Source: Rhodanobacter panaciterrae
Lineage (GTDB): Bacteria; Pseudomonadota; Gammaproteobacteria; Xanthomonadales; Rhodanobacteraceae
NCBI RefSeq assembly: GCF_014651895.1
Contig: NZ_BMXT01000001.1
Span: 1,736,001 to 1,800,000 of the forward strand
DNA: 64,000 bases
Reading direction: 5' to 3'
How positions within the stretch are numbered: the first letter of the stretch is position 1; every line of letters begins with the position of its first letter. The notes below the pieces were generated by a model. That model made no database searches. It saw nothing but the letters and a program-made list of their open reading frames with translations, and was not told the DNA's origin. Of this stretch, positions 35,623-44,079 are shown piece by piece. The translations under genes were made by a program, and so were the position numbers.

Positions 35623-36069
35623 TCAATGATTCGCAAGGATGCTCGCGATGATGCCGGTGGTGATGGCGACCAGCAGGAAGTCGCCGTTGTCGCTGCGCAC
35701 ATAACGATAGCCGCGCGGCGGCTGGCGCAAGTTCTGGCCGCGCCAGTCGGTCACCACATAGGAACCGCCACGGTACTCGGTTGGCACATAGCCGCCCCGC
35801 CTGTACCAGCCTTCGTGACGACCGCGGTCGTACATGCCGCTATAGTTCCCACCATGGCCGTGATTACCCCGATTTCGGCCGTGATTACGCTGATCCTGGT
35901 ACTGGCCGTGATTGCCCTGGTCCTGATGCTGGTCGTGATTACCCCGATCCTGCCCCTGATCCTGACGCTGCTGATCGCGATAGTCCTGATCCAACGGTTG
36001 CGCCACCGCGGCCGCGGAAAACATCAACAATGCGCCACAGACCACCCACATATTCCGCTGCTTGCTCAT
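35623..36069 (-). CDS. RcnB-like secreted protein, copy 1
   Basis: A 148-residue protein with a signal peptide (VVCGALLMFSAAAVA), a low-complexity Asp/Gln/His/Arg-rich middle (about 25-78), and an RcnB-type C-terminus: DRGRHEGWYRRGGYVPTEYR, then VVTDWRGQNLRQPPRGYRYVRSDNGDFLLVAI. RcnB of E. coli is a periplasmic nickel/cobalt homeostasis factor; members of this family often have unknown ligands. It is a paralogue of the next gene upstream, 177 bases away, on the same strand. Confidence 0.8.
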   Translation of the reverse strand: MSKQRNMWVVCGALLMFSAAAVAQPLDQDYRDQQRQDQGQDRGNHDQHQDQGNHGQYQDQRNHGRNRGNHGHGGNYSGMYDRGRHEGWYRRGGYVPTEYRGGSYVVTDWRGQNLRQPPRGYRYVRSDNGDFLLVAITTGIIASILANH

Positions 36070-36246
36070 GACTCTTCACCTCTTGGAATGACGAGAACCG
36101 GAGAGCGGTTCTTGCCGCGACGCGTTCGGAGAATTCCGAGGGTTGGCGATCCCGAAGGATCGCCAACCCTGCCAGCACTATCAGCGCTGAGAACCCCTGC
36201 CCGCGTGAATGTTTCCGTGAAGTGATTTCACATCCGGGTTTCGGTA

Positions 36247-36738
36247 TCAGTGCGAAAGCAGGATGTCGGCGATGACGCCGCTGGCGATTGCCACCAGCAG
36301 GAACTGGCCGTCGTCACCACGCACATAGCGATAGCCATACGGCGGCTGGCGCAGGTGATAGGTCTGCCAGTCATCGACCACGTAGCGACGGTCACGGTAT
36401 TCGACCGGAACGTACCCGCCACGCTTGTACCAGCCCTCGTGCCGGCCGCGGTCGTGACTCACGTAATAGCCGCGGCGATCGTCACGGTCGTAGCGAACCT
36501 GGCGATCCCGATCATGGCCACGGTCGCCGTGATCGTTCCACTCGCGGTCATGCCCACGGTCGCCGTGATCATGTTTATCCCTGTCGTCGTGCTTGCCATG
36601 GTTGCCGTTGTCGTGATCACCATGCCAGCTCTGGTCATCCTGCTGGCCGCGATCGTCATGCTGCGGCGCCGGGCTGGCCGCCGCCGCGGTCGCAGCACAC
36701 AGCAGGCCGCCAGCAAGCAGAATCAGGTACCTTTTCAT
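36247..36738 (-). CDS. RcnB-like secreted protein, copy 2
   Basis: A 163-residue paralogue with signal peptide (YLILLAGGLLCAATAAAA) and a longer His/Asp-rich middle (about 24-100) that contains the internal repeat DHGDRGHDR twice. The C-terminal 60 residues closely match copy 1 (GRHEGWYKRGGYVPVEYR, LRQPPYGYRYVRGDDGQFLLVAI). AGGAGA precedes the ATG at 36738, and an upstream in-frame start was rejected. The His/Asp spacer suggests metal buffering in the periplasm, by inference. Confidence 0.8.
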   Translation of the reverse strand: MKRYLILLAGGLLCAATAAAASPAPQHDDRGQQDDQSWHGDHDNGNHGKHDDRDKHDHGDRGHDREWNDHGDRGHDRDRQVRYDRDDRRGYYVSHDRGRHEGWYKRGGYVPVEYRDRRYVVDDWQTYHLRQPPYGYRYVRGDDGQFLLVAIASGVIADILLSH

Positions 36739-36958
36739 GACGTGTCTCCTTGGAACTTGTGGCACAAGTGGAGGAACCCGGGCCGAGCTGCCCATCAGCA
36801 CGGCTCCGTAGCTAAAGCCTAGCAAGACTTCCTGAACGGCGCCGGTCAAACGATCCGCCAGGCTGAACGCCACCCTAGCCCTTGCGGATCGGCGACCCGG
36901 ATCACAGTGGATAGGCGGCTCCGCTACTATGTGCGTTTTTCGGCATCCGGATACTTCC

Positions 36959-37726
36959 ATGCAGCTCAATCAGGTCAAGGCGATCATCACCGGCGGCGCC
37001 TCCGGTCTCGGCCACGCGGTGGCGCAGCACCTCGTCGCGAACGGCGGCAAGGTCGCGCTGTTCGACGTCAACGAGGAGAAGGGTCAGGCCGCCGCGAAGG
37101 AACTGGGCGATGCCGCACGCTTCTTCCGCACCGACGTCACCTCCGAGGACGGCGTGGTCGCGAATGTGGCCGCCGCACACGCGGCGATGGGTGGCCTCAA
37201 CGTGGTGATGAATTGCGCCGGCATCCTCGGCGCCGGTCGCGTGCTGGGCAAGGACGGCGCGATGCCGTTGAACACTTTCGCCACCACCGTGATGGTGAAC
37301 CTGGTCGGCAGCTTCAACGTGGCCAAGGCCGGTGCCGCGCTGATGCAGGGCAACGAGGCCGGAGAGGACGGCGAGCGCGGCGTGATCATCAACACCGCCA
37401 GCGTCGCTGCCTACGAAGGTCAGATCGGCCAGGCCGCCTATTCCGCATCCAAAGGCGGCGTGGTTGGCATGACCCTGCCGATGGCGCGCGAGCTTTCGCG
37501 CTTCGGCATCCGTGTGGCGACGATCGCGCCGGGCATCTTCTGGACTCCGATGGTCGACGGCATGTCGGAAGCCGTGCAGCAGTCGCTGTCCGCCTCGATT
37601 CCGTTCCCGGCACGTCTGGGCAAGCCGGACGAATTCGCTTCGACCGTTGCCTTCATCCTCGGCAATCGCTACATCAACGGCGAGACGATCCGCCTCGATG
37701 GCGCGGTACGGCTGCAGCCGAAGTAA
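36959..37726 (+). CDS. HSD10-like short-chain dehydrogenase (3-hydroxyacyl-CoA type)
   Basis: A 255-residue SDR with cofactor loop TGGASGLG (11-18), NCAGI, Ser148 and the catalytic Tyr161-x3-Lys165 (YSASK). It is strikingly close to mitochondrial 17-beta-HSD type 10: GVIINTASVAAYEGQIGQAA and the C-terminal INGETIRLDGAVRLQPK are near matches. HSD10 oxidises 2-methyl-3-hydroxybutyryl-CoA in isoleucine breakdown, so a branched-chain or short 3-hydroxyacyl-CoA substrate is likely. The ATG at 36959 was chosen; a 10-residue upstream extension lacks similarity. Confidence 0.88.
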   Translation: MQLNQVKAIITGGASGLGHAVAQHLVANGGKVALFDVNEEKGQAAAKELGDAARFFRTDVTSEDGVVANVAAAHAAMGGLNVVMNCAGILGAGRVLGKDGAMPLNTFATTVMVNLVGSFNVAKAGAALMQGNEAGEDGERGVIINTASVAAYEGQIGQAAYSASKGGVVGMTLPMARELSRFGIRVATIAPGIFWTPMVDGMSEAVQQSLSASIPFPARLGKPDEFASTVAFILGNRYINGETIRLDGAVRLQPK

Positions 37727-37765
37727 TCCTCCCGCCTCCCATTCCACTCCATACGAATCCATCGC

Positions 37766-38329
37766 ATGAAAGCTTCCGACGTCAAGAAAGGCAACGTGGT
37801 CGAACACGACGGCACCGTGTATCAGGTGCGCGACATCGAACGCAGCTCGCCGAGCGCGCGTGGCGGCAACGTCACCTTCCGCTTCACCCTGTATTCGATC
37901 CCGGGCGGACGCAAGTTCGACCTCAGCCTGCGCGCCGACGATGAGTTGCGCGAGATGGACCTGGTGCGCCGCGCGGCGAACTTCTCGTACATGGACGACG
38001 GCGCCTTCGTGTTCATGGATGCCGAGGATTACACCCAGTACCTGCTCTCGCCCGAGCTGGTCGGCGACAACGCTGGCTATATCGTCGAAGGCATCGAGGG
38101 TTACTACGTGCAGGTGATCGACGAGGCGCCGGTCGGCCTGCAGGTGCCGAGCAGCGTGATCCTGACCGTGGTCGACACCGCGCCGGAAATGAAAGGCTCC
38201 AGCGCCACCAAGCGCAACAAGCCGGCCAAGCTCAACACCGGCATCGAAGTGCAGGTGCCCGAGTACATCAGCAACGACGAGAAGGTGTGGGTTAACACGC
38301 TCACTGGCGAGTTTGCCGGCAGAGCCTGA
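37766..38329 (+). CDS. efpL: Elongation factor P-like protein EfpL (YeiP)
   Basis: A 187-residue EF-P paralogue with three beta-barrel domains. The tip loop reads SSPSARGGN with Arg32 where classical EF-P has a modifiable Lys, as in EfpL/YeiP. The C-terminal [42 protein letters not shown] is strongly conserved. It helps ribosomes through stalling motifs such as polyproline. It follows the SDR gene by 39 bases on the same strand. Confidence 0.95.
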   Translation: MKASDVKKGNVVEHDGTVYQVRDIERSSPSARGGNVTFRFTLYSIPGGRKFDLSLRADDELREMDLVRRAANFSYMDDGAFVFMDAEDYTQYLLSPELVGDNAGYIVEGIEGYYVQVIDEAPVGLQVPSSVILTVVDTAPEMKGSSATKRNKPAKLNTGIEVQVPEYISNDEKVWVNTLTGEFAGRA

Positions 38330-38341
38330 GGGCAGGCATTA

Positions 38342-38485
38342 AGTGGAGAGAAGTGAGAAACGGGTAAAGGCTTGCCGCATTCCACCGCCGCTTCTCTCTC
38401 ACTTCTCACTCCTCTGAACTCAGTCCCGCTCCATGGACGAGTGGAGAGGAGTGAGATGAGAAACGAGTGGTTTTGTCATACTCGA
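38342..38485. repeat. Imperfect direct/inverted repeats in efpL-FUSC gap
   Basis: The gap holds GTGGAGAGAAGTGAGAAACG and later GTGGAGAGGAGTGAGATGAG, plus inverse arms TTCTCTCTCACTTCTCAC and CTCGACTCTCACTCC. Together they form two neighbouring hairpins of one sequence type. The role is unknown; it looks like a decaying pair of palindromic elements. Confidence 0.65.
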
Positions 38486-38515
38486 CTCTCACTCCCCTCG
38501 ATCCACGTCTCGCCT

Positions 38516-40615
38516 ATGCCATCCAGCGACTATTCGCTACGTGCCCATGCGATCGAAAGCCTGACCGCGATCAAGCGGCCGGACGTGCCGTTGCGGGTGG
38601 TGCTGCGCAATACCGCAGCGGTGATACTCCCGCTCGGCATCGGTCTGGCCATGGGCTATCCGCAGATCGGACTGGGCGTGGCGGCTGGCGCGCTGGACAC
38701 GATGTTCTCCGATCAACCCGGCCCGTATCGGCAGCGCCTGCGCCAACTGCTGCTGGCATCGTTGGCTGCCGGCCTCGCCGCGCTGGTGGGCTTCCTGATC
38801 GGCGGCCACTTGCTGCCGATCCTGATCGCCACTGCCGCCTGCGGTTTCTTCGGCGGCCTGCTGGTGGTGTTCGGCGTCGATACCGCACGGGTCGGCATGA
38901 CCAGCATGATCCTGCTGGTGATCACCGCGTCGACGCCGACTTCGTTGCACGGGGCCCTCGGCGGCGCCGCGCTGATCTTCAGCGGCGGCCTGCTGCTCAC
39001 CGTGTTCTCGCTGGCCGCATGGCCACTGCAACGCTACTGGCCCGAACGACAGGCGCTGGCGAACGTGTACACCGGCCTCGCCGCGCTGGCCAGACAACAG
39101 GCGCATGACGACACCGATGTGCCGGCGCTGACCGAGGCGATGACCACGTTGCAGCAGACCCTGCTGGGTCGTCACCGCGCCCACGGTCGCGCGATGGAAG
39201 CGTTCGGCGTGCTGCTGGAGCTGGCCGAACGGATCCGGCTGGAGCTCACCGCGATGTCCGAGCTGCACGCCGATCCGACCACCCATGCGATGTTCCGCGA
39301 CGACGCCGCGCGCGTGCTGGCGGCGATTGCCCATGCGCTGGAGCAAGGCGAGTCGCCGGAACAGGCCAACCGCGCGCTGCAGACCCTGCGCGCCAGCGAA
39401 CAGGCGCTGTTCGACAGCAACAGCCCAGCCGGCGGCCTGGCCGCGCACATCCATGCCCTCGCCGGCCAGTTGGCCGCGGCGGTGCGCAACGCCGACTGGG
39501 CTGGCAGCCGCGGCGAACTGCGCGCCAGCGCGGCGGAAACCCGTCTGCCCAAAGCGCTGCGCAGCGCTTCCACTTGGGCCACCTTGCGCGCCAACCTCAC
39601 GCCACGCTCGGTGGCCTTCCGCCACGCCGTGCGCATGGCGGTCTGCCTCAGTGCCGCCTTGTGGATCTCGCGTCTGCTGCAGCTGCCGCATGGCTACTGG
39701 CTGCCGATGACGGCGGCGATCGTGCTGCGGCCGGACTTCGCCGCCACTTTCAATTTCGGCCTGCTGCGCGTGCTCGGCACCGTGCTCGGACTGGTACTCA
39801 CCACCGTGCTGCTGCACATCACGCCGAACGAGCCGTGGGCGCATCTGGCGCTGATGGCGCTGCTTTGCATGGCGTTCCGCTACCTGGCCACCGCGCACTA
39901 TGGCATCGCGGTAGCGGCGCTGACCGGCACCGTGGTGATCCTGCTTTCGTTCGAGGGCGTCAATTCCGGCGCAGCGGTGTCGGATCGGGTGATCAACACG
40001 GCACTCGGCTGTGGCATGGCCCTGCTCGCCTACGTGGCATGGCCGACCTGGGAACGCGGCCGCGCGCGCGCGGCGCTGGCGGTGATGCTCGATGCCTATG
40101 CCAGCTATCTGCACGCCATGGCGCAACCCGGGCAAGCCGGCGCCCAGCGCGACACCCGCACTGCAGCCCGCACCGCGCGCACCAACGCGCAGGCCTCGAT
40201 CGATCGGATGCGCACCGAACCGGCCACTCCCACCGAGTTGTTGACGCTCGCCCGTGCCCTGTTCGCCAACGGCAACCGGCTGGCGCGCACCGCGATGACA
40301 CTGGAGGCCTTGCTCGACGACCTCGCCACGCTACCAGCGCAGGCCGAGATCAACCGATTCATCGAGTACACCGCGGAAGCCCTGCGGACCATCGCCACAG
40401 CCCTGCGCGAACAGTGCGCCATCGGCCCACTGCCCGACCTGCGCAACATGCAGCGCACCCTGGTCGGCATGACGCAGAGTGCCGAAGACCATGCCACCGC
40501 CGAGCTGCTGACGCGGATCAGCGATCGGCTGGTCGACAACATCAACACGTTGGCCCACGTGACGAACCGCAGTCGACAGGAGCTTGTGGGTGCCATGGAT
40601 CAGCCCGCGGGGTAA
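38516..40615 (+). CDS. FUSC-family inner membrane protein (YccS-like)
   Basis: A 699-residue protein with two blocks of transmembrane helices (about residues 25-165 and 375-510) separated by soluble helical segments, the layout of YccS/YhfK and aromatic acid exporter (AaeB/FUSC) proteins. The second block includes LPHGYWLPMTAAIVLRPDFAATFNFG, a typical FUSC motif. The substrate is unknown. I chose the ATG at 38516; the frame remains open into the repeat region upstream but shows no similarity. Confidence 0.85.
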   Translation: MPSSDYSLRAHAIESLTAIKRPDVPLRVVLRNTAAVILPLGIGLAMGYPQIGLGVAAGALDTMFSDQPGPYRQRLRQLLLASLAAGLAALVGFLIGGHLLPILIATAACGFFGGLLVVFGVDTARVGMTSMILLVITASTPTSLHGALGGAALIFSGGLLLTVFSLAAWPLQRYWPERQALANVYTGLAALARQQAHDDTDVPALTEAMTTLQQTLLGRHRAHGRAMEAFGVLLELAERIRLELTAMSELHADPTTHAMFRDDAARVLAAIAHALEQGESPEQANRALQTLRASEQALFDSNSPAGGLAAHIHALAGQLAAAVRNADWAGSRGELRASAAETRLPKALRSASTWATLRANLTPRSVAFRHAVRMAVCLSAALWISRLLQLPHGYWLPMTAAIVLRPDFAATFNFGLLRVLGTVLGLVLTTVLLHITPNEPWAHLALMALLCMAFRYLATAHYGIAVAALTGTVVILLSFEGVNSGAAVSDRVINTALGCGMALLAYVAWPTWERGRARAALAVMLDAYASYLHAMAQPGQAGAQRDTRTAARTARTNAQASIDRMRTEPATPTELLTLARALFANGNRLARTAMTLEALLDDLATLPAQAEINRFIEYTAEALRTIATALREQCAIGPLPDLRNMQRTLVGMTQSAEDHATAELLTRISDRLVDNINTLAHVTNRSRQELVGAMDQPAG

Positions 40616-40678
40616 CTCGACCCGGGCCATGTGCAAGCGCAACGCGACGTCACTGCACAGAGGTTTTACACTGCGTGG

Positions 40679-41713
40679 ATGCTCAAGATCGATACCCACG
40701 CGCACATCCTGCCCCGTGACTGGCCGAATCTGGCAGCCAAGTACGGCGACGACCGCTTTCCAGTGATGACGCATACCGACGGGCGTCATCGAATCTACAA
40801 GGACAGCAAGTTCTTCCGCGAAGTGTGGGACTCGGCGTTCGATCCGCAGACGCGCATCGACGACTACGCCCGCTTCGGCGTCGACGTGCAGGTGATTTCC
40901 ACCGTGCCGGTGCTGTTCTCGTACTGGGCGCCCGGCCATCAGGCACTCGAGCTGCATCGCCACTTGAACGATCACATGGCCGGCATGTGCCGTGACTATC
41001 CGCGTCACTACGCCGGCATCGGCACCGTGCCGCTGCAGGCACCGAAGCTGGCGATCCGCGAACTGGAACGCTGCATCGACGAGCTCGGCCTGCAGGGCGT
41101 GCAGATCGGCTCGCATTGCGGCGAGTGGAACCTGGATGCGCCGGAACTGTTCCCGTTCTTCGAGGCGGCCGCCGATCTCGGCGCAGCGGTGCTGGTGCAT
41201 CCGTGGGACATGATGGGCACGGACAGCATGCCGAAGTACTGGATGCCGTGGCTGGTCGGCATGCCGGCCGAGCAGACCCGCGCCGCGTGCTGCCTCGCCT
41301 TTGGCGGCGTGCTGGAGCGGCTGCCGAAACTGCGCGTGATGCTGGCGCATGGCGGCGGCAGCTTCCCATCGACAATCGGTCGCATCGAGCACGGCTTCAA
41401 GATGCGCCCCGACCTGGTCGCCACCGACAACCCGCGCAACCCGCGCGAGTACCTCAAGCGCTTCTATTTCGACTCCTGCGTGCACGACGATCTGGCGTTG
41501 CGCTATCTGCTGGATGTGACGGGCGTCGAGCAGGTGATGCTTGGCACCGACTATCCTTTCCCGCTGGGCGAACAGGAACCCGGCAGCGGCATCGAGGCAC
41601 TGGGCCTGAACGACATCGAGCGTGCCCGGCTGTTCCACGGCACCGCGCTGGAATGGCTGGGCCTGCCCCGTCACCGCTTCGCCCCCGACGTCATCTCCAA
41701 GGAGTCAGCATGA
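40679..41713 (+). CDS. acmsd: 2-amino-3-carboxymuconate-6-semialdehyde decarboxylase
   Basis: A 344-residue amidohydrolase-superfamily decarboxylase, very like the animal enzyme: LKIDTHAHILPRDWPNL, STVPVLFSYWA, GVQIGSHCGEWNLDAPELFP, LVHPWDMMGTDSMPKYWMPWLVGMP and LGTDYPFPLGEQEPG. The His-x-His and C-terminal Asp are the zinc ligands. It diverts aminocarboxymuconate semialdehyde from quinolinate/NAD synthesis to 2-aminomuconate. Kynureninase lies 700 bases downstream, supporting a tryptophan-kynurenine degradation role. The ATG at 40679 starts the conserved region. Confidence 0.93.
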   Translation: MLKIDTHAHILPRDWPNLAAKYGDDRFPVMTHTDGRHRIYKDSKFFREVWDSAFDPQTRIDDYARFGVDVQVISTVPVLFSYWAPGHQALELHRHLNDHMAGMCRDYPRHYAGIGTVPLQAPKLAIRELERCIDELGLQGVQIGSHCGEWNLDAPELFPFFEAAADLGAAVLVHPWDMMGTDSMPKYWMPWLVGMPAEQTRAACCLAFGGVLERLPKLRVMLAHGGGSFPSTIGRIEHGFKMRPDLVATDNPRNPREYLKRFYFDSCVHDDLALRYLLDVTGVEQVMLGTDYPFPLGEQEPGSGIEALGLNDIERARLFHGTALEWLGLPRHRFAPDVISKESA

Positions 41714-42234
41714 GTTTTCTGCGCAGCACCGCAACGATCGCGATCACCCTTACCGCCACCCTGCTGCTGGCCAGCCACGTCCAGGCCACCGAGGTCACCA
41801 TGGCCGACGGCAGCGTCCACTTCAACGCACCGGACAACTGGCTCGGCATCATGGAAACCCAGGGCGACCCCGAAGCGAAAGTATTCCAGGTGCCTGACCC
41901 CTCACCCACCGGCAAAAACAGTCTCGCCCGCGTCACCGTGACGGTGAAACTCGCAGACGACGTCAACAGCTTCAATCAATACCGGAGCGAGGCCACCGCG
42001 AAGGCGATGGCGCTGCCCGGTTACAAGGCGGGCGCCGTGCCGCCGGCGCCGAACAGCAACGTCTATACCGCGCAGGAAAACGCCACCGAGTTCAGTTACA
42101 TCGAACACTACTGGTTCAAGAACGGCCATGCGATCCAGCTGCGCTGCGTGCGCCCCAGCCAGAGCCAGGCCGGCGCCGCGTGGAAGGCCGAATTCGACAA
42201 GGGTTGCGAGGCGATCGCGGCGCAGCTGAAGTAG
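41710..42234 (+). CDS. Small secreted protein of unknown function
   Basis: A 174-residue protein with a signal peptide (IAITLTATLLLASHVQA) and no domain I recognise. The mature part has two cysteines, in QLRCVRPS and DKGCEAIA, that could form a disulfide. The start overlaps the ACMSD stop by ATGA, so the two are co-translated, which is odd for a cytosolic enzyme and an exported protein. The function is not known. Confidence 0.75.
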   Translation: MSFLRSTATIAITLTATLLLASHVQATEVTMADGSVHFNAPDNWLGIMETQGDPEAKVFQVPDPSPTGKNSLARVTVTVKLADDVNSFNQYRSEATAKAMALPGYKAGAVPPAPNSNVYTAQENATEFSYIEHYWFKNGHAIQLRCVRPSQSQAGAAWKAEFDKGCEAIAAQLK

Positions 42235-42243
42235 ACCGTCATT

Positions 42244-42358
42244 GCTCCCTCCCCTGCTCGCAGGGGAGGGCTGGGGAGGGGTTGCTCTTGCGTCTAGGAG
42301 TTTCAGATCAAGAGCTTTACCCTCTCCCAACCTCCCCCTGCAAGCAGGGGGAGGAGTC
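42244..42358. repeat. ~115-bp palindromic intergenic repeat, family A copy 3
   Basis: Facing hairpins CCCCTGCTCGCAGGGG and CCCCCTGCAAGCAGGGGG, with inner TTGCTCTTG...CAAGAGCTT arms. It begins 9 bases after the secreted-protein stop and ends about 20 bases before the kynureninase start. It shares the AGATCAAGAG segment with copy 1. Confidence 0.88.
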
Positions 42359-42379
42359 AACATCTCAAAGAGATCGCCG

Positions 42380-43675
42380 ATGTCCCCACGCTTTGAAGCC
42401 AACCTCGACTGGGCTCATGCCCAGGACGCTGCCGATCCGCTGCGCGCGTTCCGCGACGAGTTCCTGATCCCGCCGCACGAAGGTCACGACAGCCAGCCGT
42501 CAGACAGTGTGTACTTCTGCGGCAACTCGCTGGGCCTGCAGCCGCGCGCCGTGCGCGAGGCAGTCAACGCGGAACTCGACTATTGGGGCGAGCTTGGCGT
42601 GGAAGGCCATTTCAAGGGCCGCCTCCCGTGGATGGACTACCACGAATTCGTGCGCGACGACCTCGCCGCCGTGGTCGGCGCGCTGCCCAGCGAAGTGGTG
42701 ACGATGAATACGCTGGGCGTGAACCTGCACCTTATGATGGTGAGCTTCTACTGCCCCACGCCCGATCGCCACGCGATCCTGATCGAGGCCGGCGCGTTCC
42801 CCACCGACCGTTACGCGGTCGAATCGCAGATCCGCTTCCACGGTTTCAGCCCCACACTTTCGCTGATCGAACTGCAGAGCGACGAGCCCAACGGCACGAT
42901 TTCGATGGCGGCGGTCGAACGCGCACTGGCCGAACACGGTTCGCGCATCGCGCTGGTGATACTGCCCGGCGTGCAGTACCGCACCGGCCAGGCACTCGAT
43001 CTCAAGGCGATCACCGAACTCGCGCATAAACATGGCTGCACGGTGGGCTTCGACCTCGCCCACGCCGTCGGCAACCTGCCGCTGCAACTGCACGACAGCG
43101 GCACGGATTTCGCGATCTGGTGCAGCTACAAATACCTCAACAGCGGCCCCGGAGCAGTCGGCGGCGCCTTCGTGCACGAACGTCACGCGCGTGCCCATTT
43201 GCCGCGCTTCGCTGGTTGGTGGGGCCACGACAAGAGCACCCGCTTCCAGATGGGGCCCGAGTTCGTGCCAACTGCCGGTGCGGATGGCTGGCAGCTGTCC
43301 AACCCGCCGATCCTGGCGCTGGCGCCGCTGCGCGTATCGCTGCAGATCTTCCAACGTGCCGGCATGCCGGCGCTGCGCGAAAAGTCGCTCAAGCTCACCG
43401 GCTATCTGGAATGGCTGGTGCAAACCCAGCTAGCCGATGTGCTGCAGGTGGTGACGCCGGCCGAACCGGAGCGGCGCGGCGCCCAGCTGTCGATCCGCGT
43501 GATCGGCGGCCGCGCGCGCGGCCGCGCGCTGTTCGAGTATTTGATGGAACACGGCATCATCGGCGACTGGCGCGAACCCGACGTGATCCGCATCTCGCCC
43601 GTGCCGCTATACAACCGCTTTGCGGATTGCCTGGCGTTTGCCGAGGTAGCACGCCATTGGCATGATGGCCGATAA
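42380..43675 (+). CDS. kynU: Kynureninase
   Basis: A 431-residue PLP enzyme hydrolysing kynurenine or 3-hydroxykynurenine to anthranilate or 3-hydroxyanthranilate plus alanine. Diagnostic stretches are VYFCGNSLGLQPR, LPGVQYRTGQALDL, FDLAHAVGNLPLQLH and the PLP-lysine block WCSYKYLNSGPGAVGG. RFAGWWGHD follows. The ATG at 42380 has AGAGA upstream; the open frame continues upstream through the palindromic repeat, which is not family sequence. It works in the same pathway as ACMSD upstream. Confidence 0.96.
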   Translation: MSPRFEANLDWAHAQDAADPLRAFRDEFLIPPHEGHDSQPSDSVYFCGNSLGLQPRAVREAVNAELDYWGELGVEGHFKGRLPWMDYHEFVRDDLAAVVGALPSEVVTMNTLGVNLHLMMVSFYCPTPDRHAILIEAGAFPTDRYAVESQIRFHGFSPTLSLIELQSDEPNGTISMAAVERALAEHGSRIALVILPGVQYRTGQALDLKAITELAHKHGCTVGFDLAHAVGNLPLQLHDSGTDFAIWCSYKYLNSGPGAVGGAFVHERHARAHLPRFAGWWGHDKSTRFQMGPEFVPTAGADGWQLSNPPILALAPLRVSLQIFQRAGMPALREKSLKLTGYLEWLVQTQLADVLQVVTPAEPERRGAQLSIRVIGGRARGRALFEYLMEHGIIGDWREPDVIRISPVPLYNRFADCLAFAEVARHWHDGR

Positions 43676-43732
43676 AAGCCTATCCAAAGAACCTTCGAAG
43701 CGCATTCGGGCCGCACGGCCCTGCAGCCTGAC

Positions 43733-43942
43733 TCATATCTGCTCGGCGAGCGGGTAGAGCTCCCGATTTTCACGCTGTATCCGCTGGTGCAGCGCCTTGA
43801 AGATCGCGTTGGCGTCGTCCCTGAAGCCCTGCGGATCAGCCGCAATCTTCGCCGAGAGATTCCATCGCGTGGCAAACGCGGCATAGGTCGCCGCCAGGCC
43901 ACCCATTTCGTTCTGGAACTGCTTGCCGATCCGTTCGATCAA
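43733..43942 (-). pseudogene. C-terminal remnant of a hemerythrin-domain protein
   Basis: Only the last third of an HHE/hemerythrin-like protein is readable: IGKQFQNEMGGLAATYAAFATRWN, then ALHQRIQRENRELYPLAEQI, which I recognise from Lysobacterales hemerythrin-domain proteins. The frame runs back to a stop at 44006-44008 with no N-terminal helices or iron-ligand HxxxE block. The only start is a TTG with no ribosome-binding site. I read it as a decayed fragment stranded between kynU and proA. A short functional peptide is less likely. Confidence 0.6.
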
Positions 43943-44079
43943 CGGATCGGATGCACACCACCCTGAAGGCTGGCCGCGGCAGCTCGTGATCGACTGCCGG
44001 GTGGTTCAACGCGCCAGAGCACCCGAACGCACCGGCTCGGCATGAAACGACAACGTGAGGACCTTGCTATCCGCAAGCC

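Noticed and set aside
35569..36225. A hydrophobic Val/Ile/Leu-rich plus-strand frame resembling a membrane protein
   Set aside because: It is the antisense reading of the Asp/Gln/His-rich spacer of the RcnB-like gene; such codons read Val, Ile and Leu on the other strand.
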